DNA of 64,000 nt from an uncultured Coriobacteriaceae bacterium (GCA_902790135.1 CADAQM010000012.1:1-64000); one strand, 5' to 3'; positions 1-8,774 are shown, counted from the stretch's first letter. Notes: generated from the sequence alone by a model not told the origin. Numbers and translations are program-made.

Positions 1-14
1 GCAGGTTAAACTGA

Positions 15-51
15 AGGGACTGACCCCGGAGGAGTTCCGGAATCAGTCCCT
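15..51. repeat. Intergenic imperfect palindrome
   Basis: The outer arms AGGGACTGA (15-23) and TCAGTCCCT (43-51) are perfect inverted repeats. Two mismatched positions follow, then an inner five-pair stem closes on a five-base loop. No T-run follows, so a terminator role is not supported. The form resembles REP-type palindromes. Its left context lies outside the window. Confidence 0.5.
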
Positions 52-161
52 CGCTGCTTAGCACTTATTTGGTCGTCCAAGTTTTGGGACGCAGTTCACC
101 TCTGGGCGACCCCTCTTCTAGTATCGATACGCGTAAGACAAAGGGGGGTTACCCTTTTGCC

Positions 162-1001
162 TTAGACCAGCTTGAAGCCAGAGTTCTCGCTGACGGGCGG
201 CTCGGGCTCATCGTCGTCGCCAGCACCGGCGAACATCTGCTCCATCTGGCGATACTGAGAGACGCGGGCCTTCGCCTGCTCTGGAGTCTCGTGGCGATAC
301 GAGCAGGAGCACTCGGCCACCACGATCTGCGCTGCCTTGGCCTGGAGCGCCGCCTCGTGCAGGTCATCGGACTGCCCGGCAGCGCGCGCCTGCTCGATAA
401 CCTTCTTCATCTCCTCGGGCTCCATTCCCAGCAGACGGGCGTACTCCTGCTCGTCCACCTTGAGCTTCTTCTCGTGCGCATAGGCGGCTAGTGCGGCGTC
501 GCCCTCGCACATCTGCTGCGCCTGACGGTCGAACATGGCGTCGAGCTGAGCAGCCGTGGTATGCGTGCGCTGCATGAACTGCCCGGGTGTCAGACCGTCG
601 CTCTGCAGCTGCTGAGTGAAGCGCATGCGAACCTCCTCTCGTGCCCGCTCCAGGTGCTGCGGCGGAATGGACTGCGCCAGGCGTGCGGCAAGCGCCTCGA
701 TGCAACGCCCGAGCTTCTGCTGCTCGGCCATCTGCATGTTCATCATCTCGAGCTCGCGGCGCAGGGCGGCGCGCACTTCGCTTTCGGTGCTCAGACCCTC
801 GAAGTTCTCGGACACCCACGCTGGGTCGGAGAGGTTGGCCAGCGACCCACCCATCTCCTTCAGCGTCATGCTCAGCACGTAGTCGACGTCCTCGTCGAGC
901 GTGTAAGGCACGTCGACGGTGATCTCCACCGGGTCGTACGAGGTCAGGGAGTAGTAGGCCTTGTTGCCAACCATCAGGGGCAGGGGCTTTTCAATCGACA
1001 T
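162..1001 (-). CDS. Trigger factor C-terminal-domain-like chaperone protein
   Basis: 279 residues. From about residue 60 to 225 it is helical and resembles the substrate-binding C-terminal domain of trigger factor: an acidic start with a segment like FEGLSTESEVRAALRRELE, then a conserved-looking IPPQHLERAREEVRMRF stretch. The N-terminal ribosome-binding domain and the FKBP-type prolyl isomerase domain are absent, and the usual length (about 430-450 residues) is not reached. The tail is acidic and proline-rich. The ATG at 1001 is preceded by a strong AGGAGG. No neighbour on the same strand suggests an operon. A cytoplasmic holdase-like chaperone is the inferred role. It is not the cell's main trigger factor unless that gene has decayed. 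Confidence 0.65.
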   Translation of the reverse strand: MSIEKPLPLMVGNKAYYSLTSYDPVEITVDVPYTLDEDVDYVLSMTLKEMGGSLANLSDPAWVSENFEGLSTESEVRAALRRELEMMNMQMAEQQKLGRCIEALAARLAQSIPPQHLERAREEVRMRFTQQLQSDGLTPGQFMQRTHTTAAQLDAMFDRQAQQMCEGDAALAAYAHEKKLKVDEQEYARLLGMEPEEMKKVIEQARAAGQSDDLHEAALQAKAAQIVVAECSCSYRHETPEQAKARVSQYRQMEQMFAGAGDDDEPEPPVSENSGFKLV

Positions 1002-1128
1002 GTATCCTCCTCGGGAAAGCGGCGCGGGGCCGCGTGATTGCTGCGGTCAATACTACCCTTGTTCCCACTCTGGCGCCCTGGCTTACAATGGGGTAGAAAA
1101 ACCGACTAGTACGACCACATGTCTGTCA

Positions 1129-1157
1129 GGGATACAGGGGACAGGTACCTGTTTCCC
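1129..1157. repeat. REP-like palindrome, copy 1
   Basis: GGGATACAGG (1129-1138) and CCTGTTTCCC (1148-1157) form a ten-base inverted repeat with one mismatch around a nine-base centre containing ACAGGTACCTGT. A near-identical element lies at 36769-36797. It sits 25 bases upstream of the flavoprotein start. Confidence 0.7.
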
Positions 1158-1181
1158 AGCCCCGCAGCATTTGGAGGACCA

Positions 1182-2606
1182 ATGAGCGAAATGGCTATCC
1201 CCTCGGACACCGACGTCCTTATCATCGGCGCTGGTCCCGCGGGCATCTTCTGCGCACTGCAGCTGCTTGAACGCGGTGACGGTCGTCGCATCACCATGGT
1301 GGAGAAGGGGCTGCCCATCGAGCGACGCAGCTGTCCCAAGGAGCGCACGGGCTACTGCGTGGGGTGCCAGCCGTGTCGCATCACCACGGGATTCAGCGGC
1401 GCTGGCGCGTTCTCCGACGGCAAGCTCTCGCTTTCGCACGAGGTGGGCGGCGACCTGCCCGAGCTCATCGGCGCAGAGCTCGTGCAGCGCACGATAGAGC
1501 GTTGCGACGACATCTACCTGCGCTTTGGGGCCGATCCGCACGTGGAAGGCCTCGAGCATCCCGACGAGGTCGCGCAGATCCGCCGACGCGCCATCAAGGC
1601 GGGGCTCAAGCTGGTCGACTGCCCCATCCGCCACCTCGGCACCGAGCGCGCGCAGGAGATCTACGGACGCATACAGCAACACCTGCTGGAGGCGGGCGTC
1701 GAGATCCTCTTCGAGCACGAGTGCGTCGACCTGCTCGTTGAGGGCGAGGAAGGCCGCAAGGCCTGCACGGGTGCAAGCGTGAGGCCCACACGTGGCGGCA
1801 CCGCACAGCTACTCCGCGCCAAGGAGACCGTCGTTGCTACCGGCAGGCGCGGCGCAAGCTGGCTCGCGGATGTCTGCGAGGCACACGGCATCGCGCACGA
1901 GCCCGGCCCCATGGACATGGGCGTGCGCGTGGAGGTGCGCAACGAGGTGATGGACGAGGTCAACAACGTCCTCTACGAGAGCAAGCTGGTGGGCTATCCC
2001 AACCCCTTCCGTGACAAGGTGCGCACGTTCTGTCAGAACCCCGGCGGCTTCGTTAGCCAGGAGAACTACGACAACGGTCTCGCCGTGGTCAACGGGCACA
2101 GCTACAAGGATCGCAAGAGCAACAACACCAACCTGGCCGTCCTCTGCACGCAGCACTTCCGCGAGCCGTTCGACCGCCCGATCGAGTACTCAAAGCGCGT
2201 GGGCTCGCTGGTCAACATGCTCGGCGCGGGCCACATCTTGGTTCAGCGCTTCGGCGATATCCTCGACGGTAAGCGCACGTGGCCTGAGGAACTCTCACGC
2301 TCCAACGTGGTGCCTACGCTGCCCGATGCGGAACCCGGCGACATCACCAGCGCCATGCCGTACCGCGCGATGACCGACATCGTGGAGTTCATCAAGGCCG
2401 TCGACCAGGTGGTGCCTGGCTTTGCGTCGGGGGAGACCCTGCTCTACGCTCCCGAGCTCAAGTTCTACAGCAATCGCGTGCGCATGGACGAGCGTCTTGC
2501 GACCAACGTGGCACACCTGCATTGTCTGGGCGACTCGAGCGGCTGGACGCGCGGGCTCATGATGGCCAGCGTGATGGGCCTGCTGATGGGCGAGTGGCTG
2601 GACTAG
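1182..2606 (+). CDS. NAD(P)/FAD-dependent oxidoreductase (COG2509-like)
   Basis: 474 residues. A Rossmann dinucleotide-binding motif, GAGPAGIFCA, lies near the N-terminus (about residues 16-25), followed by an acidic strand end (MVEKG). A Cys-rich segment, CVGCQPC, follows at about residue 65 and leads into a Gly-rich loop (FSGAGAFSDGKLS) typical of the uncharacterised FAD-dependent dehydrogenase family COG2509. A second FAD contact is likely in ATGRRGASW, and the C-terminal LGDSSGWTRGLMMAS resembles the flavin-closing motif. The ATG at 1182 is chosen because GGAGG precedes it; an upstream in-frame start at 1119 would run through the palindrome. It is monocistronic. The substrate is unknown, and the Cys cluster could hold a metal or Fe-S centre. 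Confidence 0.8.
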   Translation: MSEMAIPSDTDVLIIGAGPAGIFCALQLLERGDGRRITMVEKGLPIERRSCPKERTGYCVGCQPCRITTGFSGAGAFSDGKLSLSHEVGGDLPELIGAELVQRTIERCDDIYLRFGADPHVEGLEHPDEVAQIRRRAIKAGLKLVDCPIRHLGTERAQEIYGRIQQHLLEAGVEILFEHECVDLLVEGEEGRKACTGASVRPTRGGTAQLLRAKETVVATGRRGASWLADVCEAHGIAHEPGPMDMGVRVEVRNEVMDEVNNVLYESKLVGYPNPFRDKVRTFCQNPGGFVSQENYDNGLAVVNGHSYKDRKSNNTNLAVLCTQHFREPFDRPIEYSKRVGSLVNMLGAGHILVQRFGDILDGKRTWPEELSRSNVVPTLPDAEPGDITSAMPYRAMTDIVEFIKAVDQVVPGFASGETLLYAPELKFYSNRVRMDERLATNVAHLHCLGDSSGWTRGLMMASVMGLLMGEWLD

Positions 2607-2641
2607 GGGCCGCAAACCCGCGTGACATCGCCGCTCGGGTG

Positions 2642-4147
2642 CTACTGCTGCTTCTCCAGTGTGAAGACGTCGGTAAAGCGGTCCGTGTGCTGGTAGGGGA
2701 TGACAAACAGCAGGGTAGAGTCGTAGGTGTAGGCGCTCTCCAGCGCCGCACTCGCGGCATCTGGCGCCGCTGGGGTGCCAAAGGTCAGCGTGAGCGTGAC
2801 GGTGCCACCAGAGATGTCCTGCGTCGCGCAGGTGAACACGAGCCCCTCGTCGGAGCAGGTGCCCGTAAAGGGCACGGAATCTAGCTGCTGGTCGCCGTCG
2901 GTGGCGTCGGCGTCGGCTTCGCGCTCGGGATGCATGTGGGCAATGCCGCTCAGGGTGCCCTCGATGACCGCCCCGTCATTGGCCGAGGCCGCCTTGGTGA
3001 TTTGGACCGTCAGCCCGTTGTCACGCGCCGCGAGGCAGCGCCCGTCTACGGCGCTCTGCTTGACGAAGGTGCCCTTCCAGGTGCCCACTAGTGGCGAGAA
3101 GCCTAGGTCCTTGGCGCCTCTGCTGGCGGTGGCATTTGCCAGCTCCCAGGCGCCGCTTGCGGCGGCAAAGCGGAAGCTCGCCACGAGGTCGCACTCGTAG
3201 GCGACAAAGGTTCCGCTGCTGGTGAGGTGCAGGGCGTACTCGCAGGTCTGGGACTCCTCGTCAAAGTACGCATCGGATACCTCGGTGGTCGCCGTGCGGT
3301 AGAGGCTCTCGAGGCTGCTGCGCCCGTCCTCGTCGTTGTCGGCGGCCTGCAGCAGCTCGTCGAGGTGGTCGAGTATCAGCTGCTGGTCGATGGCGGCCAT
3401 CGCACGATGCGAGGCGGAGCCCACGGTGCCGGCGGAGCAGGTCCAGTCGTCGCCCTCGCGCACGTAGGTCAGCTGCGCGTCGGCGCGCGTCTCGATGGCC
3501 GCGTTGGCAAAAGTGGCTACGACGTCTACCGTGCAACCGTCGTTGCGGCTCTTGCTCGGATGCTTGCTCACGATGTCGACCGTCTGGAGCACGAGCGGCT
3601 CGTCAAGGTCGAAGGAGCCCATCGTGTGCGCAGGTGCCCCGAGATGGGCGAGGGCGTCGGTGCGGATCTGCTCGTCGGAGGGCATGGTCGAGTTGCGTAG
3701 GCCCAAGAGCGTGATGGCCAGCACGGCGGCGACGCAGGTGAGCGCAACGCCGATGGCGACCAGTCGGTGGGTGGAGAGAAACGCGCCGACGGCCTTCGCA
3801 CGACCCTTGAGCCACGCAGTTGTGGTGTGCCCGACGTCCCGAAGGCTGGGCGCCTCGACGCTGACGACGGGCTTGCTGGCAATGGGCTCGGTTGTGGCAT
3901 CCGGACCGGGGAGGGGCACGGTCGCCTCGGGCATGGGTTGCGTGGCAGCCGCATCTGGGCGCGAGAGCGGTGCGGGTGCCGGGTGAGACTCGGTCGGCGT
4001 CTCGGGCTCGTCAGCAGGTGCAGGCTCGGCTGCAGCCTCGGGCTGCTCCGCAGGTGTGGACTCGGCTGCAGCATCCGGCTCGGCCGCAGGGGTGTCGCGC
4101 GGCTCGTCTGCCTCGTGTGCCAGTGTCTTATCCAGCTCGTCCTGCAT
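2642..4147 (-). CDS. Single-pass membrane protein with Pro/Ala/Glu-rich N-terminus
   Basis: 501 residues, family not recognised. Residues 1 to about 105 are a low-complexity, presumably cytoplasmic segment rich in Ala, Glu and Pro with repeated AAEP/PAEQPE-like units. One membrane helix follows (about 129-150, LVAIGVALTCVAAVLAI). The rest, about 350 residues, is predicted outside the cell: one part with regularly spaced acidic residues and several Cys, then a C-terminal beta-rich part beginning GTWKGTF, a pattern typical of small lipocalin-like or DUF-type extracellular domains. The start has a GAGAGGG ribosome site. It stands alone between convergent genes. A surface-exposed or wall-associated role is inferred; no enzyme motif is visible. 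Confidence 0.7.
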   Translation of the reverse strand: MQDELDKTLAHEADEPRDTPAAEPDAAAESTPAEQPEAAAEPAPADEPETPTESHPAPAPLSRPDAAATQPMPEATVPLPGPDATTEPIASKPVVSVEAPSLRDVGHTTTAWLKGRAKAVGAFLSTHRLVAIGVALTCVAAVLAITLLGLRNSTMPSDEQIRTDALAHLGAPAHTMGSFDLDEPLVLQTVDIVSKHPSKSRNDGCTVDVVATFANAAIETRADAQLTYVREGDDWTCSAGTVGSASHRAMAAIDQQLILDHLDELLQAADNDEDGRSSLESLYRTATTEVSDAYFDEESQTCEYALHLTSSGTFVAYECDLVASFRFAAASGAWELANATASRGAKDLGFSPLVGTWKGTFVKQSAVDGRCLAARDNGLTVQITKAASANDGAVIEGTLSGIAHMHPEREADADATDGDQQLDSVPFTGTCSDEGLVFTCATQDISGGTVTLTLTFGTPAAPDAASAALESAYTYDSTLLFVIPYQHTDRFTDVFTLEKQQ

Positions 4148-4227
4148 GGCTGCCCTCTCGCCGTTGGCCTGCTCCTATCTTAGCGCAGCGCAAGCGGAGC
4201 GCCCGTCGTTGGGCTAAGGGACAAATT

Positions 4228-4411
4228 GCGTGTCTCCCGGAGCGGACTGGTGCAGACCGGTCCGTCGATGGAGCCGGAACGAGCCCCCGTTGCGTCCCGC
4301 GGGGCGGACTGGTGCCGACCGGTCCGCCGATGGAGCCGGAACCGCAGCCCGTTGCGTCCCCGGGAGCGGACCCGTGCCGACCGGTCCGTCGCTGGGGCCG
4401 GAATCAGCCCT
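4228..4411. repeat. Three tandem repeats of 62-64 bp
   Basis: Units begin at 4228, 4292 and 4354. Each carries the core GCGGACTGGTGCCGACCGG followed by TCCGYCGATGGAGCCGGAA, with scattered substitutions; the third unit is the most diverged. Inside each unit GGACTGGT and ACCGGTCC can fold into a hairpin over GCCG. Together with the hairpin at 4434-4467 this fills most of the 363-base gap between two minus-strand genes. Confidence 0.8.
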
Positions 4412-4433
4412 CCCACACGCCTCGCCAAACGAA

Positions 4434-4467
4434 GCGCGCCCCCAGGTGCGAAATCCTGGGGGCGCGT
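4434..4467 (-). terminator. Hairpin terminator of the Q-rich hypothetical gene
   Basis: CGCGCCCCCAGG (4435-4446) pairs perfectly with 4455-4466 over an eight-base loop. On the minus strand it lies 44 bases past the stop at 4511 and is followed by a weak T-rich tail (CTTCGTTT). Confidence 0.65.
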
Positions 4468-4510
4468 CAAGAGGCGGCTCTTGCGAGCCGAGGCTTTGCC
4501 TGATAAGGCC

Positions 4511-5146
4511 TTACTTCTTCAGGAAGACGCTCGCCAGCTGGGCGATGGTGCCAAAGTCGAGGCCGGCGCTGGCCTGCTGCTGAACCGGCTGGGCCGGCTG
4601 GGCCTGCGGTACGGCCTGCGGCTTGGCGGCGTTGCCGCCGAGGAACTGGCCGGCCAGCGTGGCGATCTCGCCGATGTCGAGGCCGTCGGCGAGGTTGACG
4701 GAGGGCTTGCTGGGCTGCACGGGCTGCGCTGCCTGCTGGGCTTGCGGCTTGGCGGCGTTCATCAGCGTGCTAGCGAGAAGTGCCATGCTCACGAGGCTGC
4801 CGAGGTTGAGCGTGCCGTTAGAGGAGGTCTGCTGCTGGGCCATCTGCGTGGGATTGGCCGTGTTGCCGCCGCCGAACAGCATGCTGGTGAGCGAGTGAAC
4901 GCTGTTGTTGTTCTGGCCGAGCAGCGCAGAAGCGATGTTGGCGATGTCGGAGGAGGGGAGCTGCTGGTTGTTGGAGAGCGCCGCGGCAGCGGTGACAACC
5001 TGGCTCATGTCCTCGCGGGACAGCTGCTCGTCGGAGCCGGTGGCCTGCGCGGTGGTGGAGTACGGATGCTGGATGAACTGCTGGATGAGCTGGGGGTTGT
5101 TGCCCAAAAACCCGAGAAGCTGGGAGGCGACCTGCATGACGTCCAT
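4511..5146 (-). CDS. Gln/Ala-rich hypothetical protein
   Basis: 211 residues, family not recognised. There is no signal peptide or membrane helix. It is built of short hydrophobic helices separated by Gln/Pro/Ala-rich linkers. Two similar motifs stand out near the C-terminus, LDIGEIATLAGQFLGG and LDFGTIAQLASVFLKK, an internal duplication of about 16 residues separated by a QPAQPVQQQ linker. An earlier segment, SSDIANIASALLGQ, may be a third diverged copy. The ATG at 5146 is preferred over the longer reading frame because AAAGGAG lies just upstream. It could be a self-assembling or scaffold protein, but that is only an inference from the repeats. Confidence 0.65.
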   Translation of the reverse strand: MDVMQVASQLLGFLGNNPQLIQQFIQHPYSTTAQATGSDEQLSREDMSQVVTAAAALSNNQQLPSSDIANIASALLGQNNNSVHSLTSMLFGGGNTANPTQMAQQQTSSNGTLNLGSLVSMALLASTLMNAAKPQAQQAAQPVQPSKPSVNLADGLDIGEIATLAGQFLGGNAAKPQAVPQAQPAQPVQQQASAGLDFGTIAQLASVFLKK

Positions 5147-5215
5147 AAACTGCTCCTTTGTTGTAATCGACCGAGAATCGACTGATAGACACATGGTACT
5201 ACGGATGCAACTCAG

Positions 5216-5246
5216 TTGCGCCTACGCCTCCCACCTGCGGTAGAAT
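5216..5246 (+). promoter_or_regulatory. Possible promoter of the glycosyltransferase-lytSR unit
   Basis: TTGCGC (5216-5221) and TAGAAT (5241-5246) are separated by 19 bases. Transcription would begin near 5253, so the GTG at 5255 would be almost leaderless, while the start at 5291 would have a short leader. Confidence 0.3.
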
Positions 5247-5290
5247 GAGACAGTGTGCTGGTAGTCCGAGCGAAAGGCACCCGCTTCCTC

Positions 5291-6571
5291 GTGAATCCCG
5301 TCATCGTCATACCTTCGTACTGGTCTCGCACCGACGACCTCGTGTCCGTCGGCGATGTCGGCATATACGATCACTCGACTCCCATATCCAAGCCGCTTCC
5401 CGAGCTCGAGACCTGCCTGCAGTCGCTCGAGCAGGTCCGCGGCGTGCTGCGGGTCATCGTACTCGTGGTGGCCCCGCCCACCTATGCGGAGTCGGCACGC
5501 GCCCGTGTCAACACCATCTGCCGCGCCCATCCCGACCTCAACCCGCTGGTCATCGGCCGCAACGAGGCTCAGCAGGTCATGCGGGCCATCGACCACGTGG
5601 CGCCCGGCCTGGAGGGCGAGCCCTGCTCGCTGCGCGGTTACGGGGCCATCCGCAACATGGGTCTGGCGGTTGCCGCCGCCCTCGGCCACGACGTGGTGGT
5701 CTTTCTCGACGACGATGAGGTGGCCATCGACGAGAACTTCCTCATCGACGCGGTCTACGGTATCGGCCTCGAGACGCGGCAGGGTCTGCCCATCCAGGCA
5801 AAGAGCGGCTACTACATCAATCGCGAGGGCTCGCCCTACGCGGACGTCAACAAGCCGCGCTGGTACGACCGCTGGTGGTCAAAGCGCGAGGAGTTCAACG
5901 AGTGGATGCACGCCGCCCTCTCGGGCACGCGCATCTCGCGGTCCAACTACGTCTGCGGCGGCTGCTTTGCCGTGGGAGCCGAGGCCTTCTGCAGCGTGGC
6001 CTTCGACCCCCTGATCACCCGCGGAGAGGACCTCGACTACCTGATCAACCTGCGCATGTACGGCTTTGACGTGTGGTTTGACAACCAGTGGTGCGTCAAG
6101 CACCTGCCACCCAAGGTGCCCAGCCACGCCGCGCGCTACCTGCAGAATCTCTACCGCTGGAACTACGAGGTCAAGAAGCTCGCCGCCTCGCGCGAGATCA
6201 TCAGCCTGCACCACGTGACGCCCGAGTCCCTGCGCCCGTATCCCGCCGCCTGGCTGGACGGCCGCATCCTCAAGGCACGCATCCTGCGTACCACCATCGC
6301 GCGTGCCATCGCGGGACCCGAGCGGCGCACGTACCTCGAGATCCTCTTCCACGGTCGCGCCGAGGCCGAGCGTTGGGCCACCTCCGTGGCGCGTGACTAC
6401 TTTGCCTTCCAGACCTACTGGCCGCGCATCATGGCCTCGCTCTGGAACGACCGCGCCCTCGCCCACACGCTCGAGAAGATGGGCTCGCCTCAGCCCGCGA
6501 GCCAGACGACAAGGCGCACCGCAATCGGCAGCCTGGACGACGCCCTGCCCATGGCGGGAGGTATCGACTGA
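5291..6571 (+). CDS. GT-A fold glycosyltransferase, family 2-like
   Basis: About 426 residues. The N-terminus VNPVIVIPSYW is a typical first strand of a nucleotide-sugar-binding domain. A DXD-type metal site is visible in VVFLDDDEVAIDENF. An acidic acceptor-site pair appears in RGEDLDYLINLRMYGFDVWF, after a conserved CGGCFAVG turn. No membrane helix is evident, so it should act at the inner face of the membrane, probably on cell-surface glycan or lipid-linked sugar. GTG at 5291 (about 14 bases after AAAGG) and GTG at 5255 are both possible starts. Its TGA overlaps the next ATG by one base, so it is translationally coupled to the LytS-like kinase gene. That coupling suggests a link between glycan synthesis and envelope sensing. 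Confidence 0.75.
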   Translation: MNPVIVIPSYWSRTDDLVSVGDVGIYDHSTPISKPLPELETCLQSLEQVRGVLRVIVLVVAPPTYAESARARVNTICRAHPDLNPLVIGRNEAQQVMRAIDHVAPGLEGEPCSLRGYGAIRNMGLAVAAALGHDVVVFLDDDEVAIDENFLIDAVYGIGLETRQGLPIQAKSGYYINREGSPYADVNKPRWYDRWWSKREEFNEWMHAALSGTRISRSNYVCGGCFAVGAEAFCSVAFDPLITRGEDLDYLINLRMYGFDVWFDNQWCVKHLPPKVPSHAARYLQNLYRWNYEVKKLAASREIISLHHVTPESLRPYPAAWLDGRILKARILRTTIARAIAGPERRTYLEILFHGRAEAERWATSVARDYFAFQTYWPRIMASLWNDRALAHTLEKMGSPQPASQTTRRTAIGSLDDALPMAGGID

Positions 6572-7950
6572 TGAGCTCCGCCGATCGTAACCAGTTCCTG
6601 CCAAACGGCTTCCACCTGTTTTTGAGCATCGTCACCGTGGCGATGCTCGGCGTCCTCTCGGGAGGACTCATCAGGGCGAACCTCATCGCGGTCGTCCTGG
6701 CGGGCGTGGGCCTCGCAACGGTGATTACCATGGCAAGCTCGAGCCTGCTCGCATCGGACGACCAGCGCTCACAGGCCACCGAGCGCACGCTCCGCGTGGC
6801 GTCCGCCACGCAGTACCACATGCGCGGAGGCCTCACGCCCGAGGGCTGCCGCGCGGTCTGCCAGCTCCTGCTGCCCGAGACCGAGGCCTCGGCCATTGCC
6901 ATGACGGACACCGAGAAGACCCTCGCCTACGTGGGCGAGGGCGCCTATGGCGGCGAGGAAGGCAACGACAACAGCAATCCCACCAGCGAGGTGCTGGAGA
7001 GCGGCCGCATCCAGACCTTCTCGCGCCTGAACGAGAAGAACTGGAAGCGCACGGGCGGCATGTTCAGCGCCACCATCACCGACACCACGCGCAGCTATCC
7101 CGTGGGCATCATCGTCCCGCTCACCGTGCACGAGCGCGCCGTGGGCACGCTCAAGCTGTACTACCGCAGGGGCAGCGAGATCAACCGCACGCAGATGGCC
7201 ATCGCGCGCGGCTTCGCTGAGCTGCTCTCGTCGCAGCTGTCCGTCTACGAGCTGGACCGCCAGGCCGAGCTCACCGCGCGTGCCGAGGTCAAGGCGCTGC
7301 AGGCGCAGATCAACCCGCACTTCCTGTTCAACACGCTCAACACCATCGCCGCGTTCACGCGCACCGACCCAACCCGCGCCCGCGACCTGTTGCGCGAGTT
7401 TGCGGTTTTCTACCGTCGCACGCTCGAGGGCACGGAGGCGCCCATCACCCTGGCCGACGAGCTCGAGCAGACGCGACGCTACCTGACCATCGAGCGCGCC
7501 CGCTTTGGCGACGACCGCATCGTGCTCTCCGAGGACGTCGAGCCCGGCTGCGGTGACATCAAGGTGCCGGCCTTTATCGTGCAGCCGCTGGTGGAGAACT
7601 CCGTCCGCCATGCCATGCGTGACGAGGGCCCGCTGCATATCGACGTGCAGGTGGCGACCGATGGTAGTGACGTGCTGATCGCGGTGGCCGACGACGGCGT
7701 CGGCATGGACGAGAGCGTCGCCGAGCGCCTGCTCAGCGTGGACACGACCGCACAGCCGCAGGGCGGCAGCAAGGGCACGGGCATCGCACTGCGCAACGTG
7801 GCCGACCGCATCGAGCTCTTCTACGGCAAGGGTTCGGGTATCGAGGTCATGTCCAAGGTCGGGGCGGGCACGTCGGTCACGCTGCGGCTTGTCGGTGTGG
7901 CGCCCGTGAGGGAAATTGCCCCACCTGACGAGTGGGACGAGCAAGAGTAG
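6571..7950 (+). CDS. LytS-type sensor histidine kinase
   Basis: 459 residues. Two adjacent membrane helices occupy about residues 13-57. A GAF-like sensory region covers about 80-225. The His_kinase family motif QINPHFLFNTLN follows, with the phospho-acceptor at H250. The ATPase domain carries an N box (QPLVENSVRHAM), a G1 box (DDGVGM) and a G2 box (GTGIALRNV). This is the LytS/YpdA class, which controls LytTR regulators. The start overlaps the glycosyltransferase stop. The partner regulator begins 73 bases downstream. Ligand unknown; the GAF position implies sensing of a small molecule or redox state at the cytoplasmic side. Confidence 0.9.
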   Translation: MSSADRNQFLPNGFHLFLSIVTVAMLGVLSGGLIRANLIAVVLAGVGLATVITMASSSLLASDDQRSQATERTLRVASATQYHMRGGLTPEGCRAVCQLLLPETEASAIAMTDTEKTLAYVGEGAYGGEEGNDNSNPTSEVLESGRIQTFSRLNEKNWKRTGGMFSATITDTTRSYPVGIIVPLTVHERAVGTLKLYYRRGSEINRTQMAIARGFAELLSSQLSVYELDRQAELTARAEVKALQAQINPHFLFNTLNTIAAFTRTDPTRARDLLREFAVFYRRTLEGTEAPITLADELEQTRRYLTIERARFGDDRIVLSEDVEPGCGDIKVPAFIVQPLVENSVRHAMRDEGPLHIDVQVATDGSDVLIAVADDGVGMDESVAERLLSVDTTAQPQGGSKGTGIALRNVADRIELFYGKGSGIEVMSKVGAGTSVTLRLVGVAPVREIAPPDEWDEQE

Positions 7951-8023
7951 AATAGAGAAGTTGCTATAGAATCAGGGGTTACTGGTAGCTGCCGGTATAC
8001 GGGTTTTTAGAAAGTGGTGAAAG

Positions 8024-8761
8024 ATGCTCAACGCGCTGATTGTCGACGACGAGGCACCTGCCCGTTCTGAGTTGAGGTTCCTGCTGGAGGAGACCGGCCG
8101 GATCAACTACATCTCGGAGGCCGCCAACGCCCGCGAAGCCGTGGAGAAGCTCGTGCGCAGCAAGGAGGGCACCGACGAGCGCACCGACGTGCTCTTCATG
8201 GATATCTCCATGCCCAAGACGAGCGGCATGCAGCTGGCCGAGGCCCTGCACAAGCTCAAGAACCCTCCCGCGGTGGTTTTCGTGACCGCCTACAGCGAGT
8301 ACGCCGTCGAGGCCTTCAGCGTCGACGCGGTTGACTACCTGCTCAAGCCCGTGGAGACGAGCCGTCTCGCCCGCGCGCTGGACAAGGTGGAGGCCCGCGT
8401 CAAGCCCGCGCCGTCGTCGCACTCCGGCGTGGAGCGCATTCCGGTGGAGAAGGGCGGCCGCAAGGTGCTCGTTCCCATCGACCAGATCCGCTACATCGAG
8501 GCCAAGGACGACTACTCCTGCATCTACACCGAGGGTGACCGCTACCTCTCCACGATCAGCCTGGCCAAGCTCGAGCAGAAGCTCGCGCCGCACAACTTCT
8601 TCCGCGTGCACCGTGGCTACATCGTCAACCTGGACAACGTCGAGTCGGTGGACACCATCTCCAGTGGCATCCTGCAGCTGGGCCTCAAGGGCATCGACGA
8701 GAAGAAGATTCCGGTGTCGCGCCGCCGCGTGGTGGCCCTCAAGCGTGCCCTCGGGCTGTAG
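8024..8761 (+). CDS. LytTR-family response regulator
   Basis: 245 residues. The receiver domain has the acidic pair D8-D9, the phospho-acceptor D60 in LFMDISMP, a conserved Thr (FVTAYSEYAV) and the Lys of YLLKPVE. The C-terminal LytTR DNA-binding domain shows the standard IRYIEAKDDYSCIYT, FFRVHRGYIVNLDNV and IPVSRRR signatures. Start ATG at 8024 with AAAGTGGTGAAAG upstream. It is the cognate regulator of the kinase just upstream. In other bacteria such pairs regulate autolysis, peptide or sugar uptake, or virulence; the target genes cannot be inferred here. Confidence 0.92.
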   Translation: MLNALIVDDEAPARSELRFLLEETGRINYISEAANAREAVEKLVRSKEGTDERTDVLFMDISMPKTSGMQLAEALHKLKNPPAVVFVTAYSEYAVEAFSVDAVDYLLKPVETSRLARALDKVEARVKPAPSSHSGVERIPVEKGGRKVLVPIDQIRYIEAKDDYSCIYTEGDRYLSTISLAKLEQKLAPHNFFRVHRGYIVNLDNVESVDTISSGILQLGLKGIDEKKIPVSRRRVVALKRALGL

Positions 8762-8774
8762 CTAGGCCCCAAAC

